From contig DGXY01000072.1 of the NCBI GenBank assembly GCA_002396885.1, forward strand, positions 8,870-33,689: DNA of 24,820 nucleotides, written 5' to 3'. Below are positions 6,888-17,710 of this stretch, in pieces; position 1 is the stretch's first letter; every line of letters begins with the position of its first letter. The position numbers and the translations under genes were made by a program. The stretch comes from Akkermansiaceae bacterium UBA5020 (GTDB lineage: Bacteria; Verrucomicrobiota; Verrucomicrobiia; Verrucomicrobiales; DEV007). The notes beneath the pieces were generated by a model, which was given only the letters and a program-made list of their open reading frames with translations, was not told the DNA's origin and searched no databases.

Positions 6888-8294
6888 TTACGTCAAGAGT
6901 TCCCTCACCACCTCCCCATGCACATCCGTCAGCCGGAAATCGCGGCCGTCGAAGCGGTAGGTCAGTTTCTTGTGGTCGAGTCCGAGTTGGTGGAGAATCG
7001 TCGCGTGGAGATCGTGCATGTGGACCTTGTTCTCCACGGCCATGAAACCAAACTCGTCGGTCGCCCCATGGGCAAAACCGGGCTTGAATCCCCCGCCCGC
7101 GAGCCAGGTCGTGAAACCCTTCGGATTGTGGTCCCGTCCCGTGCCGTTGCCCTGGGCGTAAGGCGTGCGTCCGAACTCCCCGCCAAACCAGACGATGGTG
7201 TCGTCGAGAAGTCCGCGCTGCCGCAGATCTTCGAGCAGTCCCGCCACCGGACGATCCACCGCGAGGGCATGATCGGCGTGTTTGGGGAGATTCGAATGCT
7301 GGTCCCACGCCGGATTGGCGGTGTTGTCACCGTAGGTCACCTGCACAAAGCGGACGCCGGCCTCGCAAAGCCTGCGAGCGAGGAGGCATTTCCGTCCGAA
7401 ATCCTCGGTCGGGGCCCCATCTCGGATGCCGTAGAGGTCCAGAGTCGCCGCATTCTCTTTCGAGAGATCAGTGACCTCAGGGGCGTGGCTTTGGAGCCGC
7501 CAGGCGAGTTCGTAGGATTCGATCGCTGCCTCGAACTCGGCATCACCGGGTCGTTTCGCCCGCTGGGCTTCGTTGAGCGCCTGAATGAAGTCGAAGCGGC
7601 CACGCCGTTGCGCATCGGTCAGGCTCGGATTGCCAATGTTGCGGATCGCCGCCTGGGAGGCGGGAGCATCAGCCCGGCCCAGCGGGGTGCCCTGATAGAC
7701 CGGTGGCAGGAAGGCGCTGCCGTAGTTGCGCGCGCCACCGTTCCCGGTTGAGGGACCGATCGTGATGAAGCCGGGAAGGTTTTCGCTCTCGCTGCCGAGC
7801 CCATAGGTGACCCACGATCCCATGGATGGCCGGATGAAATTCGTCGTGCCGGTGTGGAGAAAGAGCGTGGCCGGCCCATGGGCGATCCCCTCGGTGTGCA
7901 TCGAGTGGATGAAACAGAGATCATCAACGTGGCGCGCCACTTCGGGAAAAAGCGACGAGACCTGACGCCCGCATTGCCCATGGGGAGAGAACTCCCACTT
8001 CGGAGCCATCAGCCGGTGGGCCGTGGCCGCGTTCTTGCCCGAATTGGCGATTTTACGGGCGTCGAAGAAATCGGCCATCTCGCCGTCGCGACGGATCAAT
8101 TCGGGTTTGTGATCGAAGGTATCGACATGGCTCGGCCCGCCCTGCATGAAGAGGAAAATGACCCGCTTGGCCCGGGCCGGAATCAAGGGCAGGCGCGGAC
8201 CGAGCGGACTGGCCGAGACCTTCCCCGCGAGGGCGGCCAGGGCGAGGCCGCCGAAGCCACAGGAGAGCGATTGGAGCGCGTGTCGTCGGTTCAT
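6888..8294 (-). CDS. DUF1501 domain-containing protein, exported
   Basis: The 468-residue protein begins MNRRHALQSLSCGFGGLALA, a Tat-like export signal. DUF1501 landmarks follow: FLFMQGGPSHVDTFDHKPEL near residue 50, HSMHTEGIAHGPATLFLHTG in the middle, WDQHSNLPKHADHA, WFGGEFGRTPYAQG and a C-terminal TYRFDGRDFRLTDVHGEV. DUF1501 belongs with the alkaline-phosphatase/sulfatase-like fold, but its function is not established. It is 10 bp downstream of the PSD1 gene, the standard pairing in planctomycetes and verrucomicrobia, where the two are thought to work together outside the cytoplasm, possibly on polysaccharides. The frame stays open to 8516, but that part overlaps the PSD1 gene, so the start is the ATG at 8294. 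Confidence 0.93.
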   Translation of the reverse strand: MNRRHALQSLSCGFGGLALAALAGKVSASPLGPRLPLIPARAKRVIFLFMQGGPSHVDTFDHKPELIRRDGEMADFFDARKIANSGKNAATAHRLMAPKWEFSPHGQCGRQVSSLFPEVARHVDDLCFIHSMHTEGIAHGPATLFLHTGTTNFIRPSMGSWVTYGLGSESENLPGFITIGPSTGNGGARNYGSAFLPPVYQGTPLGRADAPASQAAIRNIGNPSLTDAQRRGRFDFIQALNEAQRAKRPGDAEFEAAIESYELAWRLQSHAPEVTDLSKENAATLDLYGIRDGAPTEDFGRKCLLARRLCEAGVRFVQVTYGDNTANPAWDQHSNLPKHADHALAVDRPVAGLLEDLRQRGLLDDTIVWFGGEFGRTPYAQGNGTGRDHNPKGFTTWLAGGGFKPGFAHGATDEFGFMAVENKVHMHDLHATILHQLGLDHKKLTYRFDGRDFRLTDVHGEVVRELLT

Positions 8295-8304
8295 GGCGAT
8301 CGTT

Positions 8305-11199
<2,895 letters not shown>

Positions 11200-11339
11200 G
11201 CAGCATTTGATCGGCGCGATTCACCGAACTTTTGGAATGTAAAGGATTTGCCCGGGACACGACAAGACCGGACCGGTCACGGGTTCGCGTGCCGGGAAGG
11301 GTGTCCAATTTGCCGAATCCTCTCATCCCCGGACCGGGA
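11200..11339 (-). promoter_or_regulatory. Upstream region of the PSD1-DUF1501 unit
   Basis: These 140 bp should hold the minus-strand promoter of PSD1 and the 3' end of the preceding DUF4056 transcript. The visible structures are a short palindrome GACCG/GAC/CGGTC at 11266-11278 and a weak stem ATCCC/GGGAT at 11325-11340 touching the DUF4056 stop. I cannot assign a -35/-10 pair with confidence. Confidence 0.3.
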
Positions 11340-12434
11340 TCAGGGATACGGTTCCAGCGCGTGCGGCCCCAGCTCCCGGCGGATCTGACCCGCGATCCGT
11401 TCCAGGATCAACGGATAATCCCGCGTCGGGATCACCGTCCGGCTCCCTCCCGGCAAGACCGCCTCTTTCACTTCATTCCGCCCGGGGCGCGGTTCGCAGG
11501 AGAAAACGACCATGCCACGGCAGTCGTGGCCCATCAACCGGCCTTCCAGTCCGCGGGGTGCGGGATACCCTTTTGCCACCGGGGGCCGCCCCACCTCGAG
11601 ACCGTGCACGAGCCAGGGATTGATGAAACCGTCGTCCAGCCCGGTATCAAGGTGGCGCTTGAGACAGGTTTTCTTTCCCCACCAGCGGTCTGCAACGAGG
11701 GCCATGGCCCTCGCGTAAGTCTCCGCCGGGACGACCTCAAGCTCCTCCAATTCGCGATCCAGTTCACGAGTCACCGCCTCGTCGAAGGGCACTCCGCGGA
11801 GCCGCAAGGCCCGCACCGCCACCGCCGCCCCGACCGCATGGGAAGGCAGGTCCTCGTAGGAAAAGGCCGAGCCTCTTTCCGGCATCCCCGGCAGGTTGTG
11901 GAAATCATACCAGGTCAGGATTTCACGCCAGTTGCTGAAATCGATCGCCGCCTCCTCCGCCACGCGAATCGCGATCTCGTCGATGAGACGTGTCTTCGTC
12001 GCAGCATCGAGTCCGTCCCAGAATGCGGGATAGGAAAGGTCCGTGTGATAAGTGGTCCGGTCGATATTTTCGAACGAGAAATGCGTCCCGCCCCGCGTCA
12101 GGCAGTCCCGCACGTGGTAATGGACGTAGCCGGCCATGTCGATCGCGCGCCGGATGTGGGCGAGATCGAGGAACCCTCCCCTTCTCGTGTAAAAATGCCC
12201 CCGCGGCGTCTCGCTGGACGGCCCCATCCCGAGCGAATCGATTTTCACCCGGTAGACATGTTCACCGAAATCGACTCCCGTCGGGAGGATCTCGAGGAGA
12301 AAGTTCGGATAGGGCGAAGCCGCGATGCGAAGCCTCGGCGGCTTTTCCGCCTGCCACGCGTCGAGTCCACCCCCAGCGACCCGCTGGGGCGGGCAAACCA
12401 AAACCAAAAAGAGCAGCAGAGCAGATCCCTTCAT
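11340..12434 (-). CDS. DUF4056-like secreted protein
   Basis: With the start at 12434 this is a 364-residue protein with a signal peptide (MKGSALLLFLVLVCPP). Its features fit my memory of DUF4056 proteins: GGFLDLAHIRRAIDMAGYVH at about 86-105, ENIDRTTYHTDLSYPAFWDG, EILTWYDFHNLPG, SAFSYEDLPSHAVGAAVAV, and CRGMVVFSCEPRPGRNEV near the end. The many conserved His, Asp and Tyr residues suggest an enzyme, but no function is known to me. The frame could begin at a TTG at 12491, but that would bury the signal peptide, so I chose the ATG. It follows the lipocalin-like gene by 66 bp on the same strand and may be cotranscribed with it. The family name is moderately certain; that it is a real gene is nearly certain. 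Confidence 0.75.
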   Translation of the reverse strand: MKGSALLLFLVLVCPPQRVAGGGLDAWQAEKPPRLRIAASPYPNFLLEILPTGVDFGEHVYRVKIDSLGMGPSSETPRGHFYTRRGGFLDLAHIRRAIDMAGYVHYHVRDCLTRGGTHFSFENIDRTTYHTDLSYPAFWDGLDAATKTRLIDEIAIRVAEEAAIDFSNWREILTWYDFHNLPGMPERGSAFSYEDLPSHAVGAAVAVRALRLRGVPFDEAVTRELDRELEELEVVPAETYARAMALVADRWWGKKTCLKRHLDTGLDDGFINPWLVHGLEVGRPPVAKGYPAPRGLEGRLMGHDCRGMVVFSCEPRPGRNEVKEAVLPGGSRTVIPTRDYPLILERIAGQIRRELGPHALEPYP

Positions 12435-12500
12435 CCGAATGAGGGCAAGATGACTCACGGTCCCACCCGCGACAAGTCCGGGTTCGTGCAAGCGCCGTGC

Positions 12501-13649
12501 TCACCGCAGCTTCTGCCCGATGTCGTCCGCATAGCCCGTCATCTCGAGATAAGCTCGCCCGAGGTTTTCGCCGCTCGCTTCCTCCACCACCTCGCAGGCC
12601 CCCTCCCAATAGCTCACCCCACCCGCACCTCCCGTCATTTCCTGATTCTCGAGCAAGGGCACGAGACGCAGCCGCCGCTCCGCCCCGCTCGCGGGATCTC
12701 GGGTGACGATCATGGGTGAAATTGGATAAGTCGCCCCCGTCGCCGGGCTTTTCCAAGCTCCCTCGTGCTTCCATTCGTAATCGCCCGATTTGACGTGAGT
12801 GAGGGTCCCGTCCCGATCAATCCAGACCAGCTTCGAATAGGGCGAAATGCCATCGCCTTTCGTGCGCAGGACGTAGCCCATGATCTCGCGTCCATCTCGG
12901 AACTGGATGCAGGTCCAGTCCCAGCCGATCTGGTCCTTGTCGAGCTGGCTACTCGAGATCTCGTGGTCCATCCAGGCCTCACCCGTCACCGACAGCCGCT
13001 CTTCGCCGAGATGCAGCGATCCGCTCGCCGCGAGCCTCGAATACGTGATGTAGTAACTCGACGCCGTGCCTTCCGGCCCCTTTCGCGAAATGCCGTCTTC
13101 GCCGAAGATCACGTGCGGCTTCTCCGGGACCAGCCGCAGATCCAGCGCCGCCTCCGCCCGGATCGATCCCTGCAATCGCATCCCCTCGACATCGCGACGG
13201 AGCGTCCAATTCCCGTTGAAGACATCGAGGTCCTGCGTTGCCGCTCCCGCATCCCAGCCTCCCCGGTTCAGCCGCTCCTCGTGCAGGAAACGCCCCGTCG
13301 CCGGATCACTCAGGCCCATGTGGGCGAGATAAAGCTGCTCCGTCCCGAAATCCTCGCCCACCGGCACCTCGACCGGCTTCTGCCCGAGCCGGAAGAATGT
13401 CGCCTGAAATCCGAAACGGCGCTCCCCCGCCTCTAGGTGTCCCGTCAGATACCACCATTCGATTTTGAAATCCGGATGGCTCCCGTGGTCGCGGGGGAAG
13501 GAGAAGAGGTGCCCGGCCCGGGGAATGTTCCATTCCCCACCCCACAGATGAGCGGGCCCCAAGAGCAGCAGCAGGCCCAAGCCCACCCAACCCTTCGCCC
13601 AAATCCATCCTGTCATTCTTCCGATCATCCTTTTCCGCTCTTCCACCAT
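12501..13649 (-). CDS. Lipocalin-like protein of the AttH/CrtC (carotenoid 1,2-hydratase-like) family, exported
   Basis: The 382-residue protein has an N-terminal hydrophobic segment (WVGLGLLLLLGPAHLWG, residues about 21-37) and then two lipocalin-like halves. The first carries FPRDHGSHPDFKIEWWYLTG, FGFQATFFR and EQLYLAHMGLSDP. The second begins near SGSLHLGEERLSVTGEAWMD and carries HEISSSQLDKDQIGWDW and YLEMTGYADD. This is the COG5621 pattern, with relatives in AttH and carotenoid hydratases. It is most likely a periplasmic lipid-binding or hydratase-like protein, often found near ABC export permeases, though none is adjacent here. The ATG at 13649 has GGGGAGG ten bases upstream; Met8 and Met12 are possible alternatives. 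It is divergent from the beta-propeller gene. Confidence 0.88.
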   Translation of the reverse strand: MVEERKRMIGRMTGWIWAKGWVGLGLLLLLGPAHLWGGEWNIPRAGHLFSFPRDHGSHPDFKIEWWYLTGHLEAGERRFGFQATFFRLGQKPVEVPVGEDFGTEQLYLAHMGLSDPATGRFLHEERLNRGGWDAGAATQDLDVFNGNWTLRRDVEGMRLQGSIRAEAALDLRLVPEKPHVIFGEDGISRKGPEGTASSYYITYSRLAASGSLHLGEERLSVTGEAWMDHEISSSQLDKDQIGWDWTCIQFRDGREIMGYVLRTKGDGISPYSKLVWIDRDGTLTHVKSGDYEWKHEGAWKSPATGATYPISPMIVTRDPASGAERRLRLVPLLENQEMTGGAGGVSYWEGACEVVEEASGENLGRAYLEMTGYADDIGQKLR

Positions 13650-13751
13650 GCACTACGATCCTCCCCGCCATCAAGACTCCCTTGGTGATTCGCTACCCCG
13701 CGCGTATCTGCCCTATCGCATCGGACCAGCTTCTGCTTCCATTTCCTCACT
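13650..13751. promoter_or_regulatory. Divergent promoter region between lipocalin-like and beta-propeller genes
   Basis: The 102 bp between two divergent starts must contain both promoters or their proximal parts. For the plus strand, TTGGTG and TATCTG spaced by 17 bp (about 13684-13712) is the best -35/-10 match I can find, but it agrees at only half of the consensus positions. No dyad stands out. Confidence 0.3.
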
Positions 13752-14987
13752 ATGATCGCCCGCGCCCTCTTCACCGCTTTTCTCCTCGCCGCCAACCTGC
13801 CCGCCGCCGCCGGAGACTGGCCCTGGTGGCGGGGACCGGGTCACGATGGCGCTGCCGCGTCCGACGCCGCGCCACCCACCGCCTTCGGCGAGGATCAGGG
13901 CATCCTGTGGTCCGTCGCCATCCCCGGCCGCGGCCATGGCTCGGCCTGTGTCGCCGGCGACCGCGTCTACCTCGCCACCGCCGACGAGGAGACCCAGATC
14001 CAAGCGATGCACGGCTTTGCTCGGGCCACCGGCAAGCTCCTCTGGACCACCACCATCCACGAAAACGGACTCACCCAGAAGATCAATAAAAAGGCCTCGT
14101 GGGCCTCGGTCACGCCGGCCTGTGATGGCGAGCGGATCTACATCAATTTCCTCAGCGGCGACGCCGTCACCACCACCGCCCTCGACCTCGATGGCAAGAT
14201 CCTCTGGCAGACGAAGATCACCGACTACCTTGAACACCAGGGCTACGGCTCCTCCCCCACGATCCACGGCGATCTCGTCATCGTCTCCGCCGACAACAAG
14301 GGCCCAACCGGAGGTGCCGTCTGCGGGCTCGACCGCCGGACCGGCGAGGTGAAATGGCGTCACGCCCGCGCCGCCCTGCCGAACTACGCCTCGCCCGTCG
14401 TCCTCGAGGTGGCAGGGAAAAGACAACTCTTCCTCACCGGACTCGAGAAAGTCACCAGTCTCGATCCCCTCACCGGAAAGGTGAATTGGGAGATCGCCGG
14501 TGCCACCACCGAATGCGTCACCACGACACCGACGGATGGGAAACACATCTACTCCTCCGGCGGCTATCCGAAGAATCATATCGCCGCCATCGCCGCCGAT
14601 GGATCCGGCAAAGTCGTCTGGGAGACGAACGACCGCGTCTATGTGCCTTCGATGCTGGTGAAGGACAGCCATCTCTACGCCACGATGGACAGCGGCGTCG
14701 CCCTCTGCCTCGAAGCCGCGACCGGCAAGGAACTCTGGAAAGGCCGGCTCGGCGGCACCTTCAGCGCCTCGCCTGTCCTCGTCGGGGATCAAATCCACGC
14801 CGTGAGCGAGTCGGGCGATTACTTCATTTTCAAGGCCGCCCCGGCGGGACTGGAGATCATCGCGAAGAACAAAGTCGCCGACGAAGTCTTTGCGACGCCG
14901 TCGATTGCCGGGAAGCAGATCTTTTTGCGCGTCGCGGATTATGCGGGGGAGAAGCGGAGCGAGCGACTGGTTTGTTTTGGGAAGTGA
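13752..14987 (+). CDS. PQQ-like beta-propeller repeat protein, secreted
   Basis: The 411-residue protein has a signal peptide (MIARALFTAFLLAANLPAAAG) followed by the WPWWRGPGHDG opening that is common in planctomycete and verrucomicrobial PQQ-like proteins. Repeated propeller strands follow, each ending in an alanine- or leucine-rich blade with the ATGKLLW, DGKILWQ, RTGEVKWRH, TGKVNWEI and TGKELWKG type motifs, about seven in all. These repeats resemble PQQ-dependent dehydrogenases and BamB, but I see no residues that prove PQQ binding or catalysis. A periplasmic scaffold or sugar-alcohol oxidation role is possible. No Shine-Dalgarno sequence precedes the ATG. It stands alone, convergent with the antitoxin-ABC group. 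Confidence 0.9.
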   Translation: MIARALFTAFLLAANLPAAAGDWPWWRGPGHDGAAASDAAPPTAFGEDQGILWSVAIPGRGHGSACVAGDRVYLATADEETQIQAMHGFARATGKLLWTTTIHENGLTQKINKKASWASVTPACDGERIYINFLSGDAVTTTALDLDGKILWQTKITDYLEHQGYGSSPTIHGDLVIVSADNKGPTGGAVCGLDRRTGEVKWRHARAALPNYASPVVLEVAGKRQLFLTGLEKVTSLDPLTGKVNWEIAGATTECVTTTPTDGKHIYSSGGYPKNHIAAIAADGSGKVVWETNDRVYVPSMLVKDSHLYATMDSGVALCLEAATGKELWKGRLGGTFSASPVLVGDQIHAVSESGDYFIFKAAPAGLEIIAKNKVADEVFATPSIAGKQIFLRVADYAGEKRSERLVCFGK

Positions 14988-15002
14988 GGCGGGGCGGCTC
15001 GA

Positions 15003-15095
15003 CGATTGGAGCAAGCTCTGCGTCCACCTAGCCCGGCACAACCTGCGACGCGTCCCGTACTCCGCAAGGATCACGGATCAATCAACGTGATCCCG
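15003..15095. repeat. REP-like palindromic stretch between convergent genes
   Basis: This stretch holds GAGC/AA/GCTC at 15009-15018, the 8-bp palindrome GACGCGTC at 15047-15054, and an 8-bp inverted repeat GGATCACG (15068-15075) and CGTGATCC (15086-15093) with a 10-bp spacer. CGTGATCCCG occurs again at 15143-15152. It lies between the convergent beta-propeller and antitoxin genes, so the inverted repeat may act as a two-way terminator. I infer a dispersed repeat from its style; copies elsewhere cannot be seen here. Confidence 0.5.
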
Positions 15096-15132
15096 AGACA
15101 CGGCGCTGCCCGGCGCATGCAGGAATCGGTTG

Positions 15133-15147
15133 TCACGAATCTCGTGA
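15133..15147 (-). terminator. Small perfect hairpin overlapping the antitoxin stop codon
   Basis: TCACGA (15133-15138) and TCGTGA (15142-15147) form a perfect 6-bp stem with a three-base loop, and the antitoxin stop codon lies in the stem. There is no U-tract, so it may be an RNA end structure or a protein site rather than a true terminator. Confidence 0.3.
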
Positions 15148-15405
15148 TCCCGCCCTCCGTTCCGAACGACTCTCATCCCAGTAAGCTTGCGTTGTCGCCA
15201 CGGAATTACGCACCGCCTCCCTCGCGGCGGCTACGGTCAGTTCATCGATCCAAGCCGCTCGATCATCCGCGTGATGCCCAGCAACGACCCCCATGAGCTT
15301 CACCATCGGTTTCCCCCGCACGGTGATAAGAATCTCCTCACCCTTGGCAGCGAGCTTGACCAACTCACTGAACCGGTTCTCGGCGTTTCTGAGGTCGATG
15401 ACCAT
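15133..15405 (-). CDS. Phd/YefM-type antitoxin, apparently without a toxin partner
   Basis: The 90-residue protein starts MVIDLRNAENRFSELVKLAA followed by KGEEILITVRGKPMVKLMGV. This matches the N-terminal DNA-binding half of Phd/YefM (prevent-host-death) antitoxins, including the characteristic NRFSEL, GEEILIT and GKPMVKL elements. Such proteins bind their own promoter and neutralise a Doc, YoeB or PIN-domain toxin, usually encoded just downstream. Downstream here there are only 145 bp before the convergent beta-propeller gene, too little for a PIN toxin, and the upstream gene is an ABC exporter. So it is an orphan: either a relic of a lost module, a stand-alone regulator, or a partner of a distant toxin. 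The start has no clear Shine-Dalgarno sequence. Confidence 0.82.
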   Translation of the reverse strand: MVIDLRNAENRFSELVKLAAKGEEILITVRGKPMVKLMGVVAGHHADDRAAWIDELTVAAAREAVRNSVATTQAYWDESRSERRAGSRDS

Positions 15406-15453
15406 GGGATCATTGTGGTCACGAAATTGGGATCGTCAAGAATCCCAACCGAA

Positions 15454-15471
15454 GGAAGGTTCGCACCTTCC
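15454..15471 (-). terminator. Perfect 7-bp hairpin with GNRA-type loop right after the ABC exporter stop
   Basis: On the minus strand the RNA is GGAAGGU, loop GCGA, ACCUUCC. It starts one base after the TAG of the ABC exporter gene and is followed by UUCGGUUGGGAUUCUU. The perfect stem and position support a 3' end structure or terminator; the U content downstream is only modest. It would separate the ABC gene from the antitoxin gene 67 bp further on. Confidence 0.6.
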
Positions 15472-15472
15472 G

Positions 15473-17254
15473 CTACAATTTCCCTGCGACTTCCTCCACC
15501 TCCCAACGGTGGTAGGCATCCACATACCCGGGACAACCCGCGACGAGCTCCTCATGCGTCCCATCTCCGGTGACCCGACCTTCCTCCAAAAACAGGATCC
15601 GCGGCGCTTGTCGCAGCAGGTCGATGCGGTGGGTGACGAGCAGGGTGGTGCCTGCCCCTTCGCGGGTACGTTTGAGGATGGAGTCGTGGATGAGCGATTC
15701 GCTCTCGGGCTCGACGCTGGCGGTGGGTTCGTCGAGGAGGAGGATGACAGGCTCGGTGAGAAAGGCGCGGGCGAGGCTGAGGCGCTGGCGCTGACCACCG
15801 GAGAGCTTCACGCCATTCTGACCAACGCGGGTCTCGTAGCCCTCGGGCAGTTCGAGAATGAAGTCGTGCGCATTCGCCGAGCGGGCCGCGGCGATGATCT
15901 CGGACTCGCTGGCGTCGGGCTTGCCGTAGCGGAGGTTCTCGCGAACGGTGCCGTCGAAGAGGTAGTTGTCCTGCCCCACGTAGCCGATGCGGCCACGCAG
16001 CTCGGGAAAGGTCAGGTCGCGCACCGCTAGTCCATCGATGGCGACGGATCCTGACACGACGTCATAGAACCGTGGGATGAGATTGAGGATGGTGCTCTTC
16101 CCCGAACCGCTCCCTCCGGCGAGAGCGACGAACTCGCCGGCTCCGATCGTGAAGTCGAGTCCGCGGAGGATGGGTTTGGCGGGCAGATAATGGAAATGGA
16201 CGTCGCGGAACTCGATCTTTCCCCGGGGATCCGCCCACGGCAGGGTTTCTGCTTTCTCGGTGACGGTCACGGGGGACTCGAGCAGCTCGAGGACGCGCTG
16301 GGCGGCGGCCCGGGCCCGCTGGAGGATGTCGCTGGTCTGGGCGATCGTGCGGATGGGGCTCTGCAAGCGCCACCAGAATCCGCGGTAGGCGAGGAGGGCG
16401 CCGAGGGTGAAGAGATCGCTGCCCTTGAGGATGAGCCAGGACCCGACCCCGAGCATGACGAGGTTGTTGATGAAGCCGAAGACGGAAACGACGGGAAAGT
16501 AGGTATTGCGCAGGCGGCTCGCTCCGACGCTGGCCTCGTAGAAGAGTTCGGCGCGCTGATCGAAGTCGGCCTTCTCCGCCGCCTCGCGGGCGAAGGATTG
16601 GGTCACCTGCACGCCGGCAAGGCGGTCTTGCACGAAGGAGCCGATCCGCCCAAGCTTTTGCCGCACGCCCTCGTAGATGGACTTCACGCGGAGGTTGTAT
16701 TTGCGGATGAAGATGAAGGCGAAGGCAAGCGGCAGGATGGAGGCGGCGCCGACGACGGGACTGATCCACAGCACCATGCCGGCCACAACGAGGAAAGTGA
16801 CGATCTCCTCGAGCAGACTGGTGAGCCCCTGCAGGACGGAGGCCTCCATCGCATCGACATCGCTGGTGACGCGGGTGACGAGTTCGCCAGTGCTGGTGTC
16901 GCGATGATAGGCGAGGGACTGGGTCTCGAACTTCGCGAAGACCTCGCAGCGCAGATCGCGCACGACGGCCTGGCCGGTTTTCTCCATCAGATACGAATGG
17001 ACCGCCGAGGCGGCGAGGCCCACGAGATACGAGGCGAACATCACCGCGAGCCAGATCCCGAGGGTGGCGGGGGTGAGGGTCTTTTCGACGAGTCCGTCCG
17101 CGACCCAGCCCCACACGAGCGGGTGGAAATTCACGAAGGGCACGGAAAAGACGAGCAGCCCGAGCGAAAGGAAGAGCCGCCGCCGATAGGGTCGCAGCCG
17201 CGTCCAGATGCGGGCGCAGAGTTCGCGGTTGGTCAATGTCGGGGTGGCGGGCAC
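15473..17254 (-). CDS. ABC exporter, fused membrane and ATPase domains (MsbA/MDR-like half transporter)
   Basis: From the GTG at 17254 the protein is 593 residues. About residues 20-330 are an exporter membrane domain with six predicted helices (for example RRLFLSLGLLVFSVPFVNF and VTFLVVAGMVLWISPVVGA) and the conserved YHRDTSTGELVTRVTSDVD element. The ATPase domain follows: Walker A GGSGSGKST, Q-loop VGQDNYLF, signature LSGGQRQR, Walker B VILLLDEPTAS and the H-loop THR. All catalytic elements are intact. The D-loop reads ASVE where most exporters have SALD. Such half transporters dimerise and export lipids, drugs or peptides; the substrate is unknown. The frame stays open to 17620, but the extra N-terminal part is low-complexity and covers a repeat-rich non-coding stretch, so I reject it. 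No ATG is available; GTG 17254 or TTG 17236 are the candidates. Confidence 0.9.
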   Translation of the reverse strand: MPATPTLTNRELCARIWTRLRPYRRRLFLSLGLLVFSVPFVNFHPLVWGWVADGLVEKTLTPATLGIWLAVMFASYLVGLAASAVHSYLMEKTGQAVVRDLRCEVFAKFETQSLAYHRDTSTGELVTRVTSDVDAMEASVLQGLTSLLEEIVTFLVVAGMVLWISPVVGAASILPLAFAFIFIRKYNLRVKSIYEGVRQKLGRIGSFVQDRLAGVQVTQSFAREAAEKADFDQRAELFYEASVGASRLRNTYFPVVSVFGFINNLVMLGVGSWLILKGSDLFTLGALLAYRGFWWRLQSPIRTIAQTSDILQRARAAAQRVLELLESPVTVTEKAETLPWADPRGKIEFRDVHFHYLPAKPILRGLDFTIGAGEFVALAGGSGSGKSTILNLIPRFYDVVSGSVAIDGLAVRDLTFPELRGRIGYVGQDNYLFDGTVRENLRYGKPDASESEIIAAARSANAHDFILELPEGYETRVGQNGVKLSGGQRQRLSLARAFLTEPVILLLDEPTASVEPESESLIHDSILKRTREGAGTTLLVTHRIDLLRQAPRILFLEEGRVTGDGTHEELVAGCPGYVDAYHRWEVEEVAGKL

Positions 17255-17710
17255 GGGAAGGATACGATTGGGGCGGGTTGGAGAATCCGAGCGAAGCGGA
17301 GATGGACGGAGCGAAGCGGAGTCAAATGGAGGGATGAGCGAGGCGGAGCCAAATGTTGAGACGTGCTTGAGATCCCATGGCCCGGGCGATCTGTCCACGA
17401 AAGACTGGTGAAGGCCCAATGAGGAAGTTTGGAAAACCCACTCAAAACGTGGATACCGGACGCTCTGACCGAGGCTCTGGAGGAGCCTGAGAAATGAGCC
17501 GGTGGTGGAGCGAGGAACGAGCGCAACCACCGGAGAATCAGCACCCAAAATCCGCCCCGGCGGGGCGGGAGAAGCGGGCGATGCCGGGGAAGCGGTCATT
17601 GGAACGGCTCGGCTGCACAATCTCGTAGCACCCTTCTCACGTCCCTCCGGGACGCTTGCCTAACCCACGGGCAAACCCGACCTCCGACCTCCGACCTCCG
17701 ACCTCCGACC
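17255..17710. repeat. 456-bp gene-free stretch packed with hairpins and short repeats (REP-like)
   Basis: No convincing gene lies here. Visible structures: three copies of GAGCGAAGCGGAG (17289-17301, 17309-17321, and 17336-17348 with one change); AGGCTC/TGGAG/GAGCCT at 17472-17488; CCGGTGGT at 17499-17506 pairing with ACCACCGG at 17526-17533; CCGCCCC/GGC/GGGGCGG at 17552-17568; and CGTCCC/TCC/GGGACG at 17640-17654. Their density between two minus-strand genes looks like a cluster of dispersed palindromic elements. Similar hairpin-rich intergenic stretches are, in my recollection, common in verrucomicrobial and planctomycete genomes. The ABC exporter promoter must lie here too. Confidence 0.7.

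Noticed and set aside
13713..15074. Long minus-strand ORF of 453 codons opposite the beta-propeller gene
   Set aside because: It is the antisense of a well-supported gene in GC-rich DNA. The Gly/Asp-rich translation resembles no family I know, while the plus strand has a signal peptide and propeller repeats.
14988..15132. Remnant of a PIN-domain toxin downstream of the Phd-type antitoxin
   Set aside because: A short minus-strand phrase looks superficially like a PIN start, but it is followed by palindromic repeat sequence, has stops, and shows no further toxin motif.
17255..17620. N-terminal extension of the ABC exporter frame to 17620
   Set aside because: The translation is low-complexity, lies in repeat and hairpin DNA, and exporters of this family start shortly before the first membrane helix.
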